From Arthrobacter_N sp051262515 (GTDB lineage: Bacteria; Actinomycetota; Actinomycetes; Actinomycetales; Micrococcaceae), in NCBI RefSeq assembly GCF_051262515.1, contig NZ_JBIMER010000008.1, positions 81,529 through 145,528 of the forward strand: 64,000 nucleotides of DNA, given 5' to 3'. The notes below the pieces were generated by a model that was given only the letters and a program-made list of their open reading frames with translations, had not been told where the DNA came from and searched no databases. Below, one piece after another: positions 58,767 through 64,000 of this stretch (its first letter is position 1; every line of letters starts with the position of its first letter). The position numbers and the translations under genes were made by a program.

Positions 58767-60115
58767 TGGCAGCCACCGAACAAGCCCTGGTGTTCAACCC
58801 ACCCCCGGGCTGGCCCCAGCCGCCCCGCGGCTGGCGGCCTCCCGTGGGGTGGACCCCGGACCCAGCGTGGCCCGACCCGCCGGAGGACTGGCAGCTGTGG
58901 CTGCCGCCCGAGGGCTCCGTACCCGCCGAAGCTGCCACAGACCCGGCCCCCTCCGTGCCCGCCCGTCCGGGCACCCCGCCCGAGTCCGCCAGAATCGCGC
59001 TGCTGGAGGCGGAGAACGCCGCGCTGCGGCAGCGGCTTTCCGAAGCCAACGCCACCACCGGGGACTACGTCGAACTCGACGATGCGCGGGTACTGCAAGA
59101 AGTCGGGATCTACCGCTACCACCACCCCCTGGAGAACGCCGCGTCGTTCCGGGACCGCCTCGACGAGATCGAGGCCCGGATCGCCGAGCTCGTGAAACTC
59201 GGCGGCGCGATCGTGAAGTCCAACCTCTTCACTTTCGACAACTCGCTGGCCAAGGGCCGACGGATGTCCGAGGACCTGGCCAAGCTCATGCTCCGCGCCT
59301 ACAACGCCGAGGCCGACAACAGCATCCGGTCGCTGAAGGTCGGGAACGTCGTGACCGCCAAACGCCGGCTCGAAGCCTCCCGGACCGCCATCGCGAAGCT
59401 CGGCGCCATGATGGAAATGCGCATCAGCGACGACTTCCACCACCTGCGCAACGAAGAGATTGAGCTCACCGCCGACTGGCTGATGAAGAAGCAGGAGGAA
59501 AAGGAAGCCGAGCGCGAAGAGCGGGCCCGGCTGCGCGAGGAACGCCGTGTCGAACGCGAACTGGCGGAGGAACGCGCCCGGCTCGATAAGGAACGCAGCC
59601 ACATCCTGAACACACTGAACGCGCTGCGCGCCGCGGGTCAGGCAGACAGCGACTTGGAGCAGCGCCTGGCGAGCATCGACGACGCGATCACGCAGAACGA
59701 CTTCCGGGCGGCGAACATCCGCGCCGGCTACATCTACGTGATCTCCAACCGCGGAGCCTTCGGCGAGGACGTCGTCAAGATCGGCCTCACACGACGTCTC
59801 GAGCCCACCGAACGCGTCACCGAACTCGGCGGAGCGTCCGTGCCGTTCCGCTTCGACATCCACACGCTGTTCTTCTCCGAGGACGCCGTGACACTCGAGA
59901 ACGAACTCCACAAACACTTCGCCGCCAGACGACTCAACCAGGCCAATTCCCGCAAGGAATTCTTCTTCGCCACCCCGTCCGAGGTGCGCGAGGTCCTGCT
60001 GGAGAAGGTGGGGAACCTGCTGGAGTTCAACGAGGACGCCGCGGCAACGGAATATCTGCAATCGCTCAACCAGTGGCCAGCGCGACCGGGCCAAACGGCG
60101 GGAATCCAGGCCTAA
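58766..60115 (+). CDS. DUF4041 and GIY-YIG (T5orf172/MUG113-type) protein
   Basis: The 449-residue protein starts with a Pro/Trp-rich tail-like region (PPPGWPQPPRGWRPPVGWTP; about 12-31). DUF4041-like helices follow (about 100-300; DDARVLQEVGIYRYHHPLEN, DNSIRSLKVGNVVTAKRRLE), then a long charged coiled coil. The C-terminal GIY-YIG domain (about 321-410) shows GYIYVISNRGAFGEDVVKIG, LTRRLEPTERVTELGG and the late Glu/His pattern ENELHKHFAARRLN. These are the catalytic Tyr, Arg and Glu regions of the nuclease fold. The start codon overlaps the previous stop (TGATG). Such proteins occur in prophages and defence islands; the role is unknown. Confidence 0.88.
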   Translation: MAATEQALVFNPPPGWPQPPRGWRPPVGWTPDPAWPDPPEDWQLWLPPEGSVPAEAATDPAPSVPARPGTPPESARIALLEAENAALRQRLSEANATTGDYVELDDARVLQEVGIYRYHHPLENAASFRDRLDEIEARIAELVKLGGAIVKSNLFTFDNSLAKGRRMSEDLAKLMLRAYNAEADNSIRSLKVGNVVTAKRRLEASRTAIAKLGAMMEMRISDDFHHLRNEEIELTADWLMKKQEEKEAEREERARLREERRVERELAEERARLDKERSHILNTLNALRAAGQADSDLEQRLASIDDAITQNDFRAANIRAGYIYVISNRGAFGEDVVKIGLTRRLEPTERVTELGGASVPFRFDIHTLFFSEDAVTLENELHKHFAARRLNQANSRKEFFFATPSEVREVLLEKVGNLLEFNEDAAATEYLQSLNQWPARPGQTAGIQA

Positions 60116-60206
60116 CCGGATTTAGGTTTGCGCATGCTTCGGCCTGTGCCGCACCAACAACGGACAGTCCCGGCCGGGGCGCCGCGATCTACGAGGGGAA
60201 CCAGAC

Positions 60207-60812
60207 ATGGCATCGAGTGGTTTGGCATCGCTGCAAGGCGAAGCGCGCGACAAGTTGGACCGTTACACGTCCACAACCCGGGGCTACGCGTTCAACACCT
60301 ACGACAACCAAGGCGCCATCGATGCCCCTCTAACGCCGTCCGACGTGCTGATGGCCAACCTCCTGAGCCTGCAGCTCAGCGCGCGGGACGTCATTCCCCT
60401 TTTCACCGACGACAGCGGGCCCGCACAACGCCTCCGCGCGTCATTGGACCAGGCATTGGCCGAGCTGAGGGACGTTCGGCCATTCGAGTCCTACGAGGAT
60501 CTCTCCTCGCTGGAGGAAGCGGTCGAAGGTCTTGCCGCGGCCAACACGGCCGCCATCCCGGTCAAATGGTGGACTGCCGTGACCGTATCCAAGGTCCTCC
60601 ACCGGCGCCGGCCGCACATCGTCCCCCTGATCGATTCCCGAGTCCACCAGTTTTACGGAACTAAACGTCCGGAGGCGCTCCGAAAGGCGCTGTGGGAAGA
60701 CATCCGCGACAACACGTCCTGGATGACCGATCTCGCCTCCACCAAAACCACCCCTGACGGGCGTCCCCTCTCCCTTTTGCGCCTGGCAGACATTCTGATC
60801 TGGATGCCCTGA
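60207..60812 (+). CDS. DUF6308-family protein
   Basis: The 201-residue protein matches the actinobacterial DUF6308 pattern: YAFNTYDNQGAIDAPLTPSD near the start, VLMANLLSLQLSARDVIPLF, VSKVLHRRRPHIVPLIDSRV and a tryptophan-rich end. The His-Arg-rich middle and the Asp in PLIDSRV may form an active site, but no activity is known. GAGGGGAACC precedes ATG at 60207. It is read in the same direction as the DUF4041/GIY-YIG gene, 91 bases after it, and could be part of the same system. Confidence 0.8.
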   Translation: MASSGLASLQGEARDKLDRYTSTTRGYAFNTYDNQGAIDAPLTPSDVLMANLLSLQLSARDVIPLFTDDSGPAQRLRASLDQALAELRDVRPFESYEDLSSLEEAVEGLAAANTAAIPVKWWTAVTVSKVLHRRRPHIVPLIDSRVHQFYGTKRPEALRKALWEDIRDNTSWMTDLASTKTTPDGRPLSLLRLADILIWMP

Positions 60813-61400
60813 GTGCACGCATCAACGACCCCTGCCCCACGCTGTACCCAGTGGCCCAGCTGCTTCTCCAGTTCATGGGTCTCCGCGAACGCCGATAACG
60901 GCGCATACGTCACCAGTACTCCCCCACGAACTCATGGACCTGGACGCCATCCTCGAGCCGGGGATGCTTGCATTACTTGCATTGCAAGCACCACACGGGA
61001 CCTCGTCCGTGTGACTGCCCGAAACAGGACCCCGGCGTTCCACGGGTGCGGTCGCGGTCTCCGAAACCGGTGAGGCGGCTGTCTCCCATGTCTCCCCACC
61101 GGCCCGTCCCTGGGCCAGAATCGCCTCGGAGGAACACGGCACGAACACCAGCTGCGGGAAGCAGGGGACCGGACAGTGGACATAGACGAAGACTGCCAGC
61201 GCCGGACGCTGCTCGACGCGCTGCACGCGGCCCAAATCGGCCACGACGAACTCGCCTATCTGGGCGCGCGACCATGGGTGGGATCATCGTCACGTGGATT
61301 CCGGGGAGTATCGGCAGAGTTTTGCCTACCTTTTCGCAGCACCCTCGGGGCTCAAATCCCCCTACCTCCCGTGTGGCGGGTGAGCAGGGAGTCACTTTCT
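60813..61400. other. Gene-poor stretch at the end of the accessory segment
   Basis: I see no convincing gene in about 590 bases. A short frame from 61176 (DEDCQRRTLLDALHAAQIGH) could be a remnant but has no ribosome site. GGGGCTCAAATCCCC at about 61347-61361 recalls a tRNA T-arm, without the rest of a tRNA. TTGCATT is repeated at about 60968-60983. Confidence 0.4.
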
Positions 61401-61420
61401 GAGTTTTATTTTTAAAACTC
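61401..61420. terminator. AT-rich hairpin GAGTTTT/AAAACTC
   Basis: GAGTTTT (61401-61407) and AAAACTC (61414-61420) form a stem in an AT-rich patch that contrasts with the GC-rich surroundings. It may be a bidirectional terminator or part of an attachment region. Confidence 0.5.
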
Positions 61421-61511
61421 TTAGAAGACCCCACGTATAGATGTAGTACCTAGTCACGCACGATTCAGCGGTTCCGTCGGCGCCCGACTGACTCAACAGG
61501 CATTGCGATTG

Positions 61512-61577
61512 CTGTGCTTTTTAACACAGGGTGTGTGAATTTAAGCCAATCTAATGATAAATTTCGCCCAGGGCGAA
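61512..61577. repeat. Two further palindromes before the WxL-like gene
   Basis: CTGTG (61512-61516) pairs with CACAG (61525-61529) around an A/T loop, and TTCGCCCAGGGCGAA (61563-61577) is a perfect palindrome. The first looks terminator-like; the second looks like an operator, 83 bases before the WxL-like start. Confidence 0.5.
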
Positions 61578-61659
61578 GGTCCGGCACGACGTGGCCGGTT
61601 CTTTCCTCCCTGCTGGCCATCCGGCCGGCATCCCGGTTTCATTAGCAAAGGTCTCTCCC

Positions 61660-62169
61660 ATGCGTAACATCGTTCGCACATCCCTGGTCGTTATCGGCTC
61701 TGCCGCCCTCGTCGGCACCATGGCCCTTCCCGCGTCCGCCGCGGACGTCATAGAGGGCACCAACACCGCCACCGTCGAGATCCAGTCGGGCTTCCTGGTC
61801 CTGGACACCACGGCCGCCGCCCTGACTCTGACCCACTCGGGGGCATCGGCTACTACCTCGACGGCCACCGGAGAGCTCACCGGGGTGAACGTGTCCGACA
61901 TGAACAGCGACGGCCTCGGCTGGGATAGCACCGCTGTCCTCACGGACCTCACGGACGCGGCCACCGGGGTCATCGATACCTCCTTGGCGGAGTACACGAG
62001 CACGGTGACGGCGTCCGAGGGAACCATTCCGACCGGAGCAGGCAACACAGTGACCGCGGCCGACGGTGGAAACAACACGGCCACCTGGAACACATCCATC
62101 GTCGTCAACGTCCCGAACACCACCACCGGCGGCACCTACACGGGCACCCTCACGCACTCGCTGAGCTAA
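61660..62169 (+). CDS. WxL-like secreted surface protein
   Basis: The ATG at 61660 opens a signal peptide (RTSLVVIGSAALVGTMALPA then SAA). The mature 140 or so residues are rich in Thr, Ala and Ser and have few charged residues. TVEIQSGFLVLDTTAAALTL and STAVLTDLTDAATGVIDTSL suggest beta strands, and the end TTTGGTYTGTLTHSLS is like the last strand of WxL-type domains. The exact W-x-L motif is not seen. The DUF916-type partner follows, which is the main reason for the call. Confidence 0.6.
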   Translation: MRNIVRTSLVVIGSAALVGTMALPASAADVIEGTNTATVEIQSGFLVLDTTAAALTLTHSGASATTSTATGELTGVNVSDMNSDGLGWDSTAVLTDLTDAATGVIDTSLAEYTSTVTASEGTIPTGAGNTVTAADGGNNTATWNTSIVVNVPNTTTGGTYTGTLTHSLS

Positions 62170-62259
62170 CGACCGGGTGGGGACGGTGCCCTTCATGGCC
62201 GTCCCCACCTCGTGGTTCACGATTCGCAAAACCCTACCCCCCTTACAGAGGCCCCCCTG

Positions 62260-63309
62260 TTGCGTTCCCGGCTCACCGTCTTTGCCCTACTGCTTTTTGT
62301 CCTCCTGCCGGCAGCCGCGGCGCACGCCGCGGCGAACACCGGCACGGTCCCAGCCTCCCGGACCGCGCCGCTGGAGGAACCCGGGATCGGCCTGCGCCTC
62401 CTCGACGTTCCGGCCGCCACCCAGGACGACCCCCGCGCCCGCTCCTACATCGTGGACCACCTGAACCCCGGCACCACGATCGAACGGCGCATCCAAATCG
62501 CCAACGGGACGGACGAGACACGGGACTTCCGGCTCTACCCCTCCGCCGCCACCGTCCAGGACAACGCCTTCAGCCCCGCAACCGGACAGGTCCACAGCGA
62601 ACTAACCACGTGGACCTCCGTCGACCGGCCCGCCCTCGCCCTCGAACCGGGGACCAGCACGGAGGTCCTGGTCACCGTCGACGTTCCACCGGACGCCCCG
62701 GAAGGCGAACAATACGCGGTCGTGTGGGCAGAGGTGCGGTCATCGAACGACGCAGCGAAGGGCATCGTCAACGCCAGCAGGGTCGGCGTGCGCGTGTACC
62801 TCTCCGTGGGTCCCGGCAACGGGCCGCCCGCGGACTTCAGCATCGACAGGCTGACCCCCAGCCGCAACCCGGACGGCGCCCCCGAACTCGCCACCACGGT
62901 CACCAACACGGGAGGTAGGGCCCTGGACATCACGGGTTCCCTCCAGCTCGACGGCGGCCCCGCGGGTCTCTCCGCCGGACCCAACCCCATCGACAAGGGC
63001 ACAACCATCGCCCCCGGGGACAGTGCCCCCGTCCGCGTGACCCTGCCTTCCGAACTTCCCAACGGGCCCTGGCAGGCAACCCTCGAACTCAAAAGCGGCC
63101 TGGTCTCCCACGAGGCCACGGCCACCATCGTCTTCCCCGACGCCGGCCAAGGGGTAGCCGTCGACGCCGACGAGGGAGCCAACCCCATCTTCGTCGCTGC
63201 GGTGGCCGTGGGAATCGTACTGGTCCTCGCCGGGCTCGCCCTCTGGTGGCTTCGCCGCCGAAAAACGGTCCGGGCCTGGGCGCGGATCCCCCCGGGACCC
63301 AACGGATAG
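62260..63309 (+). CDS. DUF916/WxLIP-type cell-surface protein
   Basis: A TTG at 62260 after AGAGGCCCCCC starts a signal peptide (LTVFALLLFVLLPAAAAHAA). The mature protein has a DUF916-like domain, with GLRLLDVPAATQDDPRARSY, LNPGTTIERRIQIANGTDET and VDVPPDAPEGEQYAVVWAEV, then an Ig-like part and a C-terminal membrane helix IFVAAVAVGIVLVLAGLALW followed by a basic tail. Such proteins bind peptidoglycan and WxL proteins in Firmicutes; actinobacterial relatives are poorly studied. It is read with the WxL-like gene. A GTG at 62212 is an alternative start without a ribosome site. Confidence 0.78.
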   Translation: MRSRLTVFALLLFVLLPAAAAHAAANTGTVPASRTAPLEEPGIGLRLLDVPAATQDDPRARSYIVDHLNPGTTIERRIQIANGTDETRDFRLYPSAATVQDNAFSPATGQVHSELTTWTSVDRPALALEPGTSTEVLVTVDVPPDAPEGEQYAVVWAEVRSSNDAAKGIVNASRVGVRVYLSVGPGNGPPADFSIDRLTPSRNPDGAPELATTVTNTGGRALDITGSLQLDGGPAGLSAGPNPIDKGTTIAPGDSAPVRVTLPSELPNGPWQATLELKSGLVSHEATATIVFPDAGQGVAVDADEGANPIFVAAVAVGIVLVLAGLALWWLRRRKTVRAWARIPPGPNG

Positions 63310-63806
63310 CCCCACCAAACGGAGGGCAGCGCACACATCGCCCCTCGGAACCGGGAAGTTCCGGCCCGACAGGGCGTCGGGCCTACCCGTGCCCGCCTGG
63401 CCACGTCATCCCGACCCATCGGCAGCCGGCATCCCCGGGTTCCCCCCCCCAGCGACTGGCGTGGACGTGCCCGCCGAACCATTTAGTCTCACCCCGAGGA
63501 CGCCGCGACTGGGGGGTAGTCTCGGCAAAATAGCAACATCTGTCAAAGATATCCACGCACGGCAGATCCCCTGATGGGAGACATGAAATTGCCAATTGAC
63601 CTGCGAGGCAGCCACCCGGGCGCGCACCCGGGACCACGCACACGTGCGACCAGATCCTTCGCGGTCACGGCCGTAGATCGGGGCACGGCGAGACCCCGCG
63701 CCCACCCCTGGCCTGAATTCCCGCACGCCTCAAGCCCGTTTGCCCACCGGCGTCCGCGTGAGAGCCGACCGAACGGTGTCGGCGCCAAATCATCCAGGAC
63801 CCGGTA
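63310..63806. other. Intergenic region before the PAS protein
   Basis: About 500 bases lie between the DUF916-type gene and the PAS gene. Short frames occur but lack family motifs. The C-rich run at about 63440-63450 and an A/T-richer patch at 63520-63600 may contain a promoter. Nothing more can be supported. Confidence 0.4.
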
Positions 63807-64000
63807 ATGGTGCGGGAGAGCGGAACCGTATCAGTGGACTACGAGGCGTTGTTCCGGTCCGCTCCCACCGGCTGTGTGCTGACCCTTGTCGACGGAACGG
63901 TCGTGGAGGCGAACGACACACTGCTGCGATGGGCGGGACTGACGCGCGAACGACTGCTCGGAACAAACCTGTTGGGCCTGTTCACGAACGGAAGCCGCGA
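63807..64000 (+). CDS. PAS-domain protein (N-terminal part, runs off the window)
   Basis: ATG at 63807, with AGGA 7 bases upstream, opens a frame to the window end. The visible 64 residues read YEALFRSAPTGCVLTLVDGT, VVEANDTLLRWAGLTRERLL and GTNLLGLFTNGSR, a clear PAS sensor domain of the type found at the N-terminus of SpoIIE phosphatases, GGDEF proteins or histidine kinases. The output domain is outside the window. Confidence 0.8.
   Translation, partial: MVRESGTVSVDYEALFRSAPTGCVLTLVDGTVVEANDTLLRWAGLTRERLLGTNLLGLFTNGSR

Noticed and set aside
58604..60094. A 496-codon minus-strand frame opposite the DUF4041/GIY-YIG gene
   Set aside because: Shadow of the plus-strand gene, whose GIY-YIG domain and overlap with the upstream gene are clear.
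61347..61375. A tRNA gene suggested by GGGGCTCAAATCCCC
   Set aside because: Only the T-arm-like piece is present; no anticodon arm, D-arm or acceptor stem could be built around it.
63574..63807. A 77-codon plus-strand frame before the PAS gene
   Set aside because: Low-complexity Arg/Pro/His content, no motif, and it ends where the PAS gene's ribosome site and start begin.

Overview
The window is high-GC DNA from an actinobacterium, most likely a soil or salt-tolerant Micrococcales member (Arthrobacter/Micrococcaceae-like). The evidence is codon use, GTG/TTG starts, a complete ectoine/hydroxyectoine operon, AdhP and ThcA/ExaC-type dehydrogenases with a DUF779 partner, and actinobacterial families such as DUF6153, F510_1955 and DUF6308. 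The genus is inferred, not proven.

Core-like part (1-29.8 kb). On the minus strand a TPP riboswitch (3039-3125) leads a three-gene unit: a sodium:solute symporter, a LuxE-like acyl-protein synthetase and the start of a LuxC-like acyl-CoA reductase that leaves the window. Next are ectABCD (6735 down to 3303) with hairpins between the cistrons, a broken alpha/beta hydrolase, an ion-channel-like protein, a YetF-type protein, an AI-2E permease, an MFS pseudogene, and a sugar isomerase/oxidoreductase pair. A group tied to copper by family (Csp-like cysteine-rich protein, DUF418, F510_1955, DUF305, DUF6153) follows. Then come a lipoprotein gamma-glutamyltransferase, a secreted FN3 protein, a pyrimidine-dimer glycosylase, a MerR regulator with its alcohol dehydrogenase, and an aldehyde/alcohol dehydrogenase unit with DUF779 and a GAF regulator.

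Accessory part (about 29.8-61.6 kb). A histidine-phosphatase gene is cut and fused to a foreign Sel1/TPR-like tail at about 29.79 kb, followed by an IS256 remnant and a serine resolvase. A tricarboxylate catabolic island (31.3-42.7 kb) holds a LysR regulator, PrpF-like isomerase, TctC, a 2-hydroxyacid dehydrogenase, a split AbrB pair, a TctA-TctB fusion, an isocitrate/isopropylmalate-type dehydrogenase, a UspA protein and a TcuA-like flavoprotein. Three copies of a TGAAG-N5-CTTMA palindrome sit before its two transcription units. A second resolvase with res-like sites, a resolvase remnant, an AraC regulator, a TMADH-type flavoprotein lacking one expected Fe-S cysteine, and a VOC protein follow.

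From 50.4 to 60.8 kb lies a plasmid- or defence-like segment: an XRE/ImmA peptidase pair, a Rep-like protein facing five 22-bp iterons, a DUF3800 protein, a leaderless AAA ATPase, a decayed NERD gene, and an operon of a coiled-coil protein with a DUF4041/GIY-YIG protein plus a DUF6308 gene. AT-rich palindromes at 61.4-61.58 kb may mark the end of foreign DNA. Last come a WxL-like surface protein, its DUF916-type partner, and the start of a PAS protein.

The least-described systems appear to be the TPP-controlled symporter-LuxE-LuxC operon, the iteron origin with its cargo, and the coiled-coil/DUF4041-GIY-YIG/DUF6308 set.
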